Positions 14,019 to 22,316 of a DNA stretch of 64,000 nucleotides are shown piece by piece (the first letter of the stretch is position 1; every line of letters begins with the position of its first letter). This stretch comes from Prevotella sp. (lineage in GTDB: Bacteria > Bacillota > Clostridia > Oscillospirales > Ruminococcaceae). The position numbers and the translations under genes are program-made. The stretch covers positions 24,766 through 88,765 of the forward strand of contig JAMPIC010000005.1 in the NCBI GenBank assembly GCA_023663025.1, written 5' to 3'. Below the pieces are notes generated by a model that saw only the letters and a list, made by a program, of their open reading frames with translations, was not told the origin of the DNA and ran no database searches.

Positions 14019-14760
14019 GAGTTAAACAATATAAAAAACTGTTCCCTTTTTTTCCGACCCGCGAGACCGCACCCGCTGCTGTCAGGACGTTCAGCATATA
14101 GGATGCGAAGCTCCTGCCCGCGCCGCTCAGCGAACCGAATTCGGAGGAAGTAAACTCCTCCGGAAGTCCTCGGGGAATAAAATATTCCCAATCCCGCAGA
14201 CAGTCTATATGTATCTCGTCGGCAAGCTCCAGCGGTATCCTGTCGTACCGCACATATCCCCTCCGTCTGCCCCGTTTCAGACCCTCCGTTTCGGGAGGAC
14301 GACGGTATTCCTCCACGTCCAGCATAACAATGCACAGGCGGAAATTCTCATGGCTCAGGAACTCCTTTATCTTATACAGCTCCGGAAAAACGTCCCAAGG
14401 CTCGCCCTTTGCGGGGGACTTGCGCTTTCTGCCCCGCTCGCCGGTTTCGGGGTCTATGGAAATTATCCACTTCTGCCGCGCTATGGGGTAGACCACCGTT
14501 ACTCTGCCGACGGATAAAAATGCTTCAAGCTTTTTCCTTAATCTGGAGAAGTCACGGGTTTGTATCTCGATAATGCCGTCCTCGCCGACGATGTCCGCAA
14601 CGAAGCCGCCCACCCTGTTTTCGTGGCTGTCGGCGTAAGGCTCGAAGTAATTTTTCAGAACCGCGTGGACGGTCTTTTCGCCGTAGGTGCCTATTCCCGC
14701 GCGGACGTGTTCGCCGTTCAGAACCTTGTCCCGCGCTTCGTAAAATCTCTGCCTGTCCAT
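14002..14760 (-). CDS. Conserved unknown protein with a nuclease-like N-terminal domain
   Basis: The 252-residue soluble protein is not assigned to a named family with certainty. The N-terminal half contains GTYGEKTVHAVLKNYFEP and, after VGGFVADIVGEDG, IIEIQTRDFSRLRKKLEAFL. That D...E-x-Q arrangement around a strand resembles PD-(D/E)xK nuclease folds. The middle has VTVVYPIARQKWI and a basic loop (RGRKRKSP). The C-terminal end looks like a small winged helix (SLSGAGRSFASYMLNVLTAAG). GGAGG precedes the ATG, and a promoter lies at 14783-14811. A nuclease role is inference. Confidence 0.55.
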   Translation of the reverse strand: MDRQRFYEARDKVLNGEHVRAGIGTYGEKTVHAVLKNYFEPYADSHENRVGGFVADIVGEDGIIEIQTRDFSRLRKKLEAFLSVGRVTVVYPIARQKWIISIDPETGERGRKRKSPAKGEPWDVFPELYKIKEFLSHENFRLCIVMLDVEEYRRPPETEGLKRGRRRGYVRYDRIPLELADEIHIDCLRDWEYFIPRGLPEEFTSSEFGSLSGAGRSFASYMLNVLTAAGAVSRVGKKGNSFLYCLTLDNPA

Positions 14761-14782
14761 ATGCGTATCCTCCTTTCGTCAG

Positions 14783-14811
14783 ATTATATCATATTTTCCG
14801 CATATAATCAA
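14783..14811 (-). promoter_or_regulatory. Promoter of the 14002-14760 gene
   Basis: On the minus strand TTGATT and TATAAT are separated by 17 bp. It is intact, so the left end of the neighbouring mobile island lies to its right. Confidence 0.75.
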
Positions 14812-14894
14812 TAAAACCGTGAAAACAAAAAAATCCCCCGACAAAAGGCTGAACACGGTAAAGAAGTATTTTAAAATTTTGAGAAAGGCTGCAA

Positions 14895-16532
14895 TCAAGC
14901 AGCTTTTCTCTTTCTGTCATACTCTCTCCTGTCGGCAACCGCCGTAGAGACCGCAATATTGAACCGATAATAAATATCAACCTGCTGCACCCTATGCCCG
15001 CTCGACTTGTCGGGAGCGTGAACAACAATCCGTTCAATCAATTCGTGCATAATTTCGGGAGTAAGTTCCGTAATTTCGGTGTAATTCCGAACAATTTCCA
15101 AAAATTGAGAAGTGTCCGCAGACTTCTGTTTCTTTTCCTCAATAACAGAGGAAAATTCGGAAATTTTGGTTTTCAGTTCTGCCTGTTCGGTTTCGTAGCC
15201 TTTAGACATCATTCCAAACCGCTCATCGGAAATCTTCCCCGAAACATTGTCCTCGTAAAGCCGTGTGAACAACTTGTCCAACTCCGCCACCCGCTTTTCA
15301 TACTGTTTAAAAAGCTTTCTTGTCTTTTTCAGTTCATTTTCCTGCGACTGAACGGAATTTTCCATTGCTGCGCGGACAAACTCGTCCTCGTTGGACTTCA
15401 CACATTCAAGAAGCTTGTTCAATTCCGAAACAACAATATTTCTCAAAACTTCTGTCCGAATAAAGTGCGCCGAGCAATCGTCCTTGTCCTTAGCGTAGGT
15501 ACTGCACTTTAAATGTTCCTGCTTTCCCGTCAGACTTGCGGAGCGGCACAAGTACATTTTAGAACCGCAATCCGCACAATAAACCATTCCCGAAAACGGG
15601 TTGACCTCGCCGCATTTTTGAATTTTACGCTTATTTTTACGCAATTCCTGCAACAAATCGAAGTCCTGCTGTGAAATAATCGGCTCGTGGGTGTTCTCGA
15701 AAATTACCCAATCTTCCCTTGCGTGGTTGATACGTTTTTTGCATTTGTAGGATTTGATTTGCGACTTGAAATTCGCCGTGTGCCCCGCATACTCCATACT
15801 TTCAAGAATTTTCGCAACCGTATGCTCGCACCAACGATACGGCTTTTGATATGTATGGGGAGTGCTTTTACCTTTGCTCTGCAAATACGCGGTCGGTATC
15901 AAAACCTGTTGCTCACAAAGTTTGCGGGCAATTTGCGCGGGACCGAAACCCTCAATGCACATTTGGAATATTTTTCTAACAATCGCTGTCGCTTCGTCGT
16001 CCACCACCCAAACGTCCTTGTCAAACTCTGACTTTTTGTAGCCGTACGGCGGACGTGTTGCAAGCGGTTTTCCCGGATTGCCTTTTGCCTTGAAAACCGC
16101 CCGAATTTTTCGGGACGTATCACGCGCAAACCAGTCGTTAAAAATATTCTTGAATGCCATTAGCTCGTTCTCGCTTTTAAATGTGTCCACACCGTCGTTC
16201 ACGGCGATGTACCGAACATCGTAATCGGGAAAAATTATCTCGATATACTCGCCCGTTTTTAGGTAATCGCGACCTAATCGGGACAAGTCTTTCGTGATAA
16301 CAATTCCAACTTTTCCGGTCTCAATATCGCTCATCATCGCCTTGAAACCGTCACGTTCAAAAGTCGTGCCGCTCACGCCGTCATCAACATAAAATTGTGT
16401 ATTTGGAAAATGGTTGTCCTGCGCGTACTTTAAAAGAATATTTTTTTGATTTGTAATTGAATTGCTCTCACCGTCAATCATATCATCTTGACTTAGCCTG
16501 CAATATAACGCTGTAATCTTGTCTTTTAACAT
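14895..16532 (-). CDS. Large serine recombinase (TnpX/TndX type)
   Basis: The 545-residue protein has the resolvase-type catalytic domain with the nucleophilic serine in ALYCRLSQDD, DGVSGTTFERDGF, and the arginine region KDLSRLGRDYLKTGEYIE. A recombinase domain follows (PPYGYKKSE to about residue 300), then a zinc ribbon (YCADCGSKMYLC ... LKCSTY ... CSAHFI), a coiled coil (KKTRKLFKQYEKRVAELDKL) and a DUF4368-like tail. Such enzymes excise and integrate Tn4451-like elements. The ATG at 16532 follows GTGAGGAT; the longer TTG start lacks a ribosome site. It should mobilise the AT-rich island to its right. Confidence 0.92.
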   Translation of the reverse strand: MLKDKITALYCRLSQDDMIDGESNSITNQKNILLKYAQDNHFPNTQFYVDDGVSGTTFERDGFKAMMSDIETGKVGIVITKDLSRLGRDYLKTGEYIEIIFPDYDVRYIAVNDGVDTFKSENELMAFKNIFNDWFARDTSRKIRAVFKAKGNPGKPLATRPPYGYKKSEFDKDVWVVDDEATAIVRKIFQMCIEGFGPAQIARKLCEQQVLIPTAYLQSKGKSTPHTYQKPYRWCEHTVAKILESMEYAGHTANFKSQIKSYKCKKRINHAREDWVIFENTHEPIISQQDFDLLQELRKNKRKIQKCGEVNPFSGMVYCADCGSKMYLCRSASLTGKQEHLKCSTYAKDKDDCSAHFIRTEVLRNIVVSELNKLLECVKSNEDEFVRAAMENSVQSQENELKKTRKLFKQYEKRVAELDKLFTRLYEDNVSGKISDERFGMMSKGYETEQAELKTKISEFSSVIEEKKQKSADTSQFLEIVRNYTEITELTPEIMHELIERIVVHAPDKSSGHRVQQVDIYYRFNIAVSTAVADRREYDRKRKAA

Positions 16533-16573
16533 ATAATCCTCACTTTCCGACAAATACAGCGGATTATGTATAA

Positions 16574-16602
16574 ATTATACCACATCTTATTTTAAAATTC
16601 AA
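16574..16602 (-). promoter_or_regulatory. Promoter of the serine recombinase
   Basis: On the minus strand TTGAAT and TATAAT are 17 bp apart. Confidence 0.7.
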
Positions 16603-16670
16603 TATGGTAAATTGCTAAATTTTATCTGACTTTTTTGACATAATCCGCTAATTTGCCGATTATATCAAAT

Positions 16671-16835
16671 TTATGCTGACCTTTGAATTTCCTTTCTTAT
16701 TAACCTTGCGAGAATGTCTTTCAGGCTTTCGCCGTTTAAATTGAATTTGGTAACTACTTCGTATGTAGTGTACCCTATTTTGTATTTTGTAACTTCCTTT
16801 GGTGTATAGGTATTTATATATCCATTTCTAATCAT
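16671..16835 (-). CDS. TnpW-like small transposon protein
   Basis: The 54-residue product (MIRNGYINTYTPKEVTKYKI at the start) has the core KIGYTTYEVVTKFNLNGES followed by LKDILARLIRKEI. This IGxTxYEV...DKIxRLI pattern is that of TnpW-like proteins encoded beside TnpX recombinases on Tn4451-type elements. AAAGGAG stands just before the ATG at 16835; the earlier start at 16853 lacks one. It lies directly upstream of the recombinase and has its own consensus promoter. The molecular role is unknown. Confidence 0.65.
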   Translation of the reverse strand: MIRNGYINTYTPKEVTKYKIGYTTYEVVTKFNLNGESLKDILARLIRKEIQRSA

Positions 16836-16935
16836 TGAACTCCTTTCTGTCAAAGCGGGGTGTGTTCCAGCGTTTTATCGAACCTCCTTACATTTAAAAA
16901 TTCACTACAAGGCATAAATATACTTTGTAAAGAAT

Positions 16936-16964
16936 ATTATATTCATTATGCTGAATTTTGTCAA
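16936..16964 (-). promoter_or_regulatory. Consensus promoter of the TnpW-like gene
   Basis: On the minus strand TTGACA (16964-16959) and TATAAT (16941-16936) are 17 bp apart. Confidence 0.8.
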
Positions 16965-17089
16965 GCTTTTAGAAACAAGTTTACAGAATGTTAATATTTG
17001 CCGTTTGTGAGAATTTTCCCGAACGGCGGATACTATGAAATAGTCCTAACCCACTATGACTATTTCCTCCGTAAATAGTCCTGTGGGAA

Positions 17090-17506
17090 AAACCGTCCTG
17101 CGGACGGTTTGGCTGTTCCTCTTGACCCCTATTGCAAAAAATCCTACCGCGTATCGCGATAGGATTTTGCATTGAATAAGAGCGGTTTTAGGTGAAACCT
17201 AAAATTTGGTAAAGGCATATGCACTTTACTGGGTGAAAGTATATGTATACTTTCTATGGCTTGCGAGCCTATGAAAAAACATTTTAACGGCGAAACCGCA
17301 CTGCTTACTTAGGCTTTGCCCTAAGTAACGCCATAGTACATATGACATTGCCCTTTAAGGCAATATCATATGTACTGGCGCTCTCCGAGGGCAATATTTG
17401 CGGCGGTCTTAGGTGCAGCCGTACCTGCTTAGGTTTTGTCTCAAGTAATTTCATATGTGCAGGTGCTCTCATAGCGAAAACAGGAAATCAAGTAATGATT
17501 TCCTGT
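17090..17506. ncRNA. Array of near-perfect hairpins, candidate structured RNA or element-end DNA
   Basis: Six stems lie in series. 17090-17110 is AAACCGTCC with its complement. 17138-17168 is a 14-bp stem with one mismatch. 17235-17254 is GAAAGTATA/TATACTTTC. 17305-17328 is TTACTTAGG/CCTAAGTAA. 17335-17376 is an 18-bp stem with one mismatch and loop CTTTAA. 17480-17506 is ACAGGAAATCA/TGATTTCCTGT. Two stretches, from about 17302 and 17431, share words such as TTAGG, TTTTG, AAGTAA, CATATGT and GGCGCTCTC, so a unit seems to be repeated in degenerate form. No reading frame explains it. Confidence 0.45.
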
Positions 17507-17578
17507 AATTGCTTCAATATTATTTTTGCCCCATACATTAATTTTTATATTTTTTCGTTGATTAAGATATAACTGTAC

Positions 17579-19000
17579 TTAATATGTAACTGAAATAGTA
17601 GGTGTGTCAATTCCATTGTAATTATCGTCCTTAATTTTTAAAGTAATTTCAAAATTTTCTATGTCTTCCGCACAGGAAACATTCGAATCATCAAGATACA
17701 TATCCCATAATTTGATTTCTAAAATTACTGATTTACCAGCAGAAATAGTTTGACCATAAAAGCTATAATCCATCATAAATCCGTTTACAGAAAATGAATC
17801 GTATTCATCAGTAATATAAATATCTTTTGTACTGCTGTTTTCGGCTAAAAGCATTATATGTATATCATTGCTATAAGCGCTGCTGTCGTCAATAGCTTTC
17901 TTTGAAACAATCCGTATGCCATTATTGTTATATATTTCCTCACCGGAATTGTCAAAGGACGATTTTACTTTTGGAATAGTAATTTTAATATCTGAGGAAT
18001 CAATTATTTTGTCATAACTGTCACCCCGAACTACTAAATTAAATTCTATTTCTCCAATTTTATCTATGCCATACAAATCCCAAATGTTTTTTTCAATCAT
18101 ATTTGAAAACGCCATATCAACAACACAGCGTTTTCCCATATTAACGGTTTTGCTTGTCCAATTTCCGCTTTCAATAGTCAAACCATTCAAAGCAATATCA
18201 CTTATACCAATATTAACAATTTCATCTGAATTGTTTTCAATTTCTAACAGTATAATATCATCACCGTCCTTATTTTTAAACAACATTTCAGAAATTAGGC
18301 GTATTCCATTGACATCATATAGTATATCTTCCGAAGAATAATTCAATGAATAGTCATATTTACTTTGGAGGGTATTACTTGATATTGCGTCTTTATAAGA
18401 ATCAATAGTATAATCATAGGAATCATAGGCAGTAGTTTTTATTTGCAACGGACCGGTATAAATTTTATTGTAATCATCGTCCTCAATTTCAATATCTATT
18501 TCGATATCAGCAATTTCATTAATTCCATACAGACTTAATTCATTATAGCTGAATCCTATTGAGTCCATTGCCTTTTTCCCTGCTGAAACATCGCAATTCA
18601 AATAACCGCCATTGTACATATAGCCATTTACAGAATTACCGCTATGTCCCAAAGAGCCGGCAATAAACGACAAGCTTTTGTTGCTGTTATTTTCAATCAT
18701 AAGCTTAAGTTCCGCTTCATAATTATTGTAACTGAGTTCTGTTGCAGTAATTTTTACATCATTTTCGTCATAGATAAGTATCTCTTCAATAGTCGCATTT
18801 TGTTTGAGTTCGGTTTTGTTCTCTGATTTAGTTTCGGTTTGAGCTGTGTAGGTTTCTTCATATTCTTCATTACTTGTTGATACATCCTCATAGATTGCGT
18901 TTTCTAATGTTGTATTTTTTGTAGTGTCATTATCTTCATAGCAAGCAGTCATTGTCGCTGCAAGTAATATTGTCATAAGTATTACTATTATTTTTTTCAT
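17579..19000 (-). CDS. Lipoprotein with three tandem copies of one domain
   Basis: The 473-residue product begins MKKIIVILMTILLAATMTAC, a type II signal peptide with the lipobox Cys at 20, followed by an acidic Thr/Glu linker. Three repeats of about 115 residues follow. Each opens with an (I/L)Y(D/N)xN(D/G)(I/V) strand, passes through an ENNSxK-like turn and a VNG-type loop, and ends with a YGIxxIxEIE-like strand and DDNYxxI. They look like extracellular beta-sandwich domains. GGAGG precedes the ATG at 19000; the longer frame start is not needed. The gene is extremely AT-rich and belongs to the mobile-island cargo. The function is unknown. Confidence 0.65.
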   Translation of the reverse strand: MKKIIVILMTILLAATMTACYEDNDTTKNTTLENAIYEDVSTSNEEYEETYTAQTETKSENKTELKQNATIEEILIYDENDVKITATELSYNNYEAELKLMIENNSNKSLSFIAGSLGHSGNSVNGYMYNGGYLNCDVSAGKKAMDSIGFSYNELSLYGINEIADIEIDIEIEDDDYNKIYTGPLQIKTTAYDSYDYTIDSYKDAISSNTLQSKYDYSLNYSSEDILYDVNGIRLISEMLFKNKDGDDIILLEIENNSDEIVNIGISDIALNGLTIESGNWTSKTVNMGKRCVVDMAFSNMIEKNIWDLYGIDKIGEIEFNLVVRGDSYDKIIDSSDIKITIPKVKSSFDNSGEEIYNNNGIRIVSKKAIDDSSAYSNDIHIMLLAENSSTKDIYITDEYDSFSVNGFMMDYSFYGQTISAGKSVILEIKLWDMYLDDSNVSCAEDIENFEITLKIKDDNYNGIDTPTISVTY

Positions 19001-19113
19001 ACTGATACCTCCTTTCATAAAATTGTTTGAAATAATTAGGTTGCTTGCTAATTTTGCAAGTAAACTCTTTTCTTTTCCACTTCTGTTCATTATAAAGCTC
19101 CTTTTTTCAATAT

Positions 19114-19530
19114 TTAGGCAACATTACATTCTCTAATGTGAGATTTTACCAATGTTTGATTGGGTTTAAGAGTAATATCTCGTTCAATGGCTTCAGCTAT
19201 TTTTGCGGGAGATGGATGATAGCCATTTGGTAAATTTCTAATATGTTCACACACATTAACGGGTATTTTTGTTGTTTCTAAATGGATTTTTGGAATTGAA
19301 ACCGTTGGGGCAATCGGTAAAACTGTAATTTTCTCCATGTCAGCATAAGAATTAGGTGGTATTTTAGTTTGTGGTTTTTCAATGCTCCTTTTTAAATACT
19401 CCCATAACATAGTAATTGAGTCTCTATTTCTAATTGCTAAGATTATTGCAGTAAGACTCACTCCAACAAGAATCAATTCGTTCTTATGCTCTTTAACCCA
19501 CTTGATAAATTTACTCTTTTGTTCTCTCAT
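19114..19530 (-). CDS. Single-span membrane protein of the mobile island
   Basis: The 138-residue protein has a basic N-terminus, one membrane span (ELILVGVSLTAIILAI, residues 15-30), a proline-rich middle and a conserved-looking C-terminal region with HIRNLPNGYHPSPAKIAEAI and TLVKSHIREC. That tail recalls small accessory proteins of integrative elements. AT-rich like its neighbours, it may be co-transcribed with the lipoprotein gene 113 bases downstream. The role is unknown. Confidence 0.5.
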   Translation of the reverse strand: MREQKSKFIKWVKEHKNELILVGVSLTAIILAIRNRDSITMLWEYLKRSIEKPQTKIPPNSYADMEKITVLPIAPTVSIPKIHLETTKIPVNVCEHIRNLPNGYHPSPAKIAEAIERDITLKPNQTLVKSHIRECNVA

Positions 19531-19612
19531 AATAAACCTCCGTAATAAATTATTAATTTTTGATACATTGTTTTTATTATTGTCATAATCTTATTTTTAA
19601 AACTATATGATA

Positions 19613-20686
19613 TCAATCCTCCCTTTTGTAGTTTTCGCAATAAATTTGGAATGAATTTGCGATATATCGGAATATGTATACTTTTACATTTTTCTTCTTG
19701 CATAAAATATATTCATCACTACGCAATAAAAAATAATCCTTAATGTTATCCAATAAAATTATGTTGTAGTCTTTTGAAACAATTTCAATTTTGGTCAAAA
19801 TGCCGCATATTTGCTCAATTTCCCATTGTACCTCAGCAGAGAATGGACTTTTTTTATTCACACAAAATTTATAAAGGTTTTCAAAACTTTCTGTAAGAAC
19901 CTTATCTATTTCATTATCCGAATTTTTCACAGTTGTGCAATAATATTTCACGGCATTAATGAAGAATAATGTCTCATCGCAAGTTACTGTTGGTTCATCA
20001 CCTGTCATAAGCCACACAGCAACACCTTCAAAAAATATTACAGATTCCGAAATAACCTTCGAAATAATTTTATGTATTTCTGTAATTTTAAGCTGTACCT
20101 CTTCTGAATAATAGGAATATTTTTCAGCATAAAGTTTTTTGGTATTTTCAAGAGCTTCAATCAAAATATCCACTTCTTCGTCTGTAAAAGCTTTACTGAT
20201 AAGGTCGTCATATTCATCACTAAGGCTTTTTCCAAAGCGAAAATTTTTACCAATTAATGAGAGGTATTTTATAGTTTTATCATAGTTCCATTTACTGTTT
20301 AAGTTAAGAATAATCTCAGGTGTGATACCCGTTTCCAATATAGCTTCTTGGGCATCAATATCCCTGTCGTACTCTTCTCTGCGCTTTTTTAACTTATTAA
20401 GATATTTTTCATGAAATGTTTTATAATTAAAATCAGTAGATTTTCCATAAATAATTTTTTTAATCTCTGAATTAGTGTACCAATCTTTTTTATTTTTGCA
20501 AAGCCCATTATAATCTTTTATCTCTTTTATCATACGGATTTTTTTAATTTCCATTTCATCAAAATGTTGTGCAATTCCTTGCCCTGTTTTATGAGTATCA
20601 AGTATTGCATCTATCCATCCTTGAAGTGTTTGTTTCGGTACATCAAGTTCTTTACTCAATTGAGAAACGGTTTTGATTTTTTTCAT
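19613..20686 (-). CDS. MerR-like HTH protein with a large helical C-terminal domain
   Basis: Residues 4-45 (VSQLSKELDVPKQTLQGWID followed by an IKKIRMIKEIKDY helix) resemble a MerR-type winged helix. The rest, about 300 residues, is helical and rich in Lys, Glu and aromatic residues, with WLMTGDEPTVTCDETLFFIN in the middle, and does not match a family I can name. GGAGGTATCTGT precedes the ATG, almost the same leader as that of the lipoprotein gene, so the two starts share a GGAGGTATC module. It probably regulates the island genes. The base composition is strongly AT-rich. Confidence 0.5.
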   Translation of the reverse strand: MKKIKTVSQLSKELDVPKQTLQGWIDAILDTHKTGQGIAQHFDEMEIKKIRMIKEIKDYNGLCKNKKDWYTNSEIKKIIYGKSTDFNYKTFHEKYLNKLKKRREEYDRDIDAQEAILETGITPEIILNLNSKWNYDKTIKYLSLIGKNFRFGKSLSDEYDDLISKAFTDEEVDILIEALENTKKLYAEKYSYYSEEVQLKITEIHKIISKVISESVIFFEGVAVWLMTGDEPTVTCDETLFFINAVKYYCTTVKNSDNEIDKVLTESFENLYKFCVNKKSPFSAEVQWEIEQICGILTKIEIVSKDYNIILLDNIKDYFLLRSDEYILCKKKNVKVYIFRYIANSFQIYCENYKRED

Positions 20687-21043
20687 ACAGATACCTCCTT
20701 TATTTAAGTATAAAACTTACTGAGATCAGAAAGCAATACTATATTTTCAACAAATTTTTACAATGCTTTTTGTTAAGTATGACAGAAATAAATTGCATAT
20801 ACAAAAGCTGCCGATACATTAGTATAAGTATCGACAGCCATATAATCCGCTGTATTTGTCTTTTAATAATATTTTTGAAAAACTTCTACATCGCTGTCAG
20901 CCTAAAGGCTGAGCCTTTGCCCTTATGGGCGTATATTGCCTGTAAGGGTAAATTGCTCCCACGGGCAACAATACTTCCGTACCGTTACCTGCCTAAAGCC
21001 GAGGGACTTTATTCCGCTAAAAATTATTCAACGCCTTGTGGTA
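20687..21043. other. Intergenic region at the right edge of the AT-rich island
   Basis: The left half is AT-rich and belongs to the island; the right half, from about 20900, returns to host composition and contains copy A of an interspersed repeat. The island-host junction should fall between these points. No gene is seen. Confidence 0.5.
20900..21000 (+). repeat. Interspersed ~100-bp repeat, copy A
   Basis: It begins CTAAAGGCTGAGCCTTTGCC, continues with AAGGGTAAATTGCTCCCACG, and ends with AACAATACTTCCGTAC and GCCTAAAG. It contains the palindrome AAAGGCTGAGCCTTT. The same order of blocks is found at 39001-39087 (reversed) and 39670-39764. Confidence 0.75.
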
Positions 21044-21940
21044 TCATTCGCTGTCGTCATCATCATCTTCGCCGCCGAGTACAGCGCCGCTTAAATTCAC
21101 ATAATTGCCTTTTGCCGCCAAATCCATAATCTTTTTGAGCACCTCGCCGTCCTTAATAACCGCGCCGCTTAAGTTAAGGAATGAGCCGTTGCCGTTGCCG
21201 CAGAAATAATTTTCGTTTTCCTGCCGCTCTTGTATCTCCCGCCAAACGTCCGCATATGTCCAATCCTCCAGCTCGGCGTAGGCGTCAAGCTCCTTTGCGG
21301 ACATAACGGTTTCCGCAAAATGGAGGGCGTTCAGCAGGAACGTCACCAGCCCGCTTTCGCCGCTGTTGAACGGTATTTCGTAGACCCTCAGCAGACCGTC
21401 CTGCGTTTTCTTGCTTAACGTTGGCTTGAAACGGCTTCTTTCAAGCGGGTACTGCAAACTGTTCTCCCAATCCTTGCCGCGCTCGATAATAAAGCGGGAC
21501 TGCCCGTCTCCCGTGTCGTTCACGCCGCCCTGCACCGCAAAGCGGAACACATAGTCGGTGTTGGGTTCAAGCTGTTTCTCGCACTTGATCTGCGACCATG
21601 TCCAGTGCCAGTCGCCTATCTCGAAAACCTGCACGTTCTCACCGTCAAAATCGGAAACGAACAGCCTGCCGCCCGCGTTTACGGGGTTACCGTCCGATGA
21701 CTGACAATTTTCGTCGAATTTAAACTCCCCGGCGTTGAAATTTATAACTTTACTCATTTTAAAATCCTCCGTATCCTTTACGGGCGGAGTTTTCGCGCCT
21801 TCGAGCAGTCTTATCCGCAGTTCGGAGACGCGCTCCGCCCTGCCGCTTTTTACCAGTCCCCGCGCCCTTTTCGGGTACGTCCGACCGATTTCGTTATCGA
21901 ATTTGTCCGTAACAATAACGTTTTTTTCTATGGGTGTCAC
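21044..21940 (-). CDS. Conserved unknown protein with an N-terminal TYPKRAxGLVKSGRA domain
   Basis: The 298-residue acidic protein starts at GTG 21940 (AAGGGG ribosome site). Residues 8-45 contain VTDKFDNEIGRTYPKRARGL then VKSGRAERVS, a short domain found at the start of several Firmicutes proteins. The middle (about 65-190) looks like a beta-rich binding domain (NTDYVFRFAVQGG, GDGQSRFIIERG). The C-terminal part has two similar segments, FLNLSGAVIKDG and YVNLSGAVLGGE, and an Asp-rich tail. No signal peptide is visible. The function is unknown. Confidence 0.55.
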   Translation of the reverse strand: MTPIEKNVIVTDKFDNEIGRTYPKRARGLVKSGRAERVSELRIRLLEGAKTPPVKDTEDFKMSKVINFNAGEFKFDENCQSSDGNPVNAGGRLFVSDFDGENVQVFEIGDWHWTWSQIKCEKQLEPNTDYVFRFAVQGGVNDTGDGQSRFIIERGKDWENSLQYPLERSRFKPTLSKKTQDGLLRVYEIPFNSGESGLVTFLLNALHFAETVMSAKELDAYAELEDWTYADVWREIQERQENENYFCGNGNGSFLNLSGAVIKDGEVLKKIMDLAAKGNYVNLSGAVLGGEDDDDDSE

Positions 21941-22010
21941 CCCCTTGCTACCTATTCGGTTTTTAGTATATGTCCTGCTGTTTTTTGTTATGGGTGTCGT
22001 CCCCTGTTAC
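21921..22010. repeat. Two imperfect copies of a start-region sequence, 60 bp apart
   Basis: TATGGGTGTCACCCCC at 21930 and TATGGGTGTCGTCCCC at 21990 lie in equivalent T-rich contexts exactly 60 bp apart. The first spans the ribosome site and GTG start of the minus-strand gene. Confidence 0.6.
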
Positions 22011-22316
22011 AATGATAACATATTTGCTATTTTGTGACAATTGACGTTTTTTACAATTTTCGCCCTGATTTTTTGTACTGCGGCAAACCAATAAAATAAC
22101 ACCTTTTGCAGTGGCGGATTTGATTATTGTTTTGTAGGACTGCTATATATAAATATCCTGCGATTAAAGCCGGACGAAGCTGTTATGAGAACAACTCCAC
22201 AGATATATAAGCAATATTTTTTACGGAAATTTTTTTAAAGGGTATTGCGAAATACGGCGGCATATGGTAAAATTATTATCAATTCAAGAGGTATTTTTAC
22301 CGGAAAGGACGGTATT
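21941..22316. other. Divergent intergenic region between the 21044 gene and the GH2 gene
   Basis: It holds the second copy of the start-region repeat, an AT-rich central part with no gene, and the GH2 promoter at 22245-22273. Confidence 0.6.
22245..22273 (+). promoter_or_regulatory. Promoter of the GH2 gene
   Basis: TTGCGA and TAAAAT are separated by 17 bp, 44 bp ahead of the ATG. Confidence 0.6.

Larger units (their letters stand above)
16836..17578. other. 743-bp non-coding region with a hairpin array
   Basis: No credible gene is seen. The part nearest the TnpW-like gene carries that gene's promoter. The remainder, about 17090-17506, is a series of near-perfect inverted repeats, described as a separate feature. 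Confidence 0.7.

Noticed and set aside
16981..17172. 63-aa minus-strand frame in the hairpin region
   Set aside because: It runs through two terminator-like stems and has no ribosome site.
17090..17506. Possible CRISPR array at the hairpin region
   Set aside because: The repeats are inverted within each unit and are not regularly spaced identical direct repeats with unique spacers. No Cas gene is present anywhere in the window.
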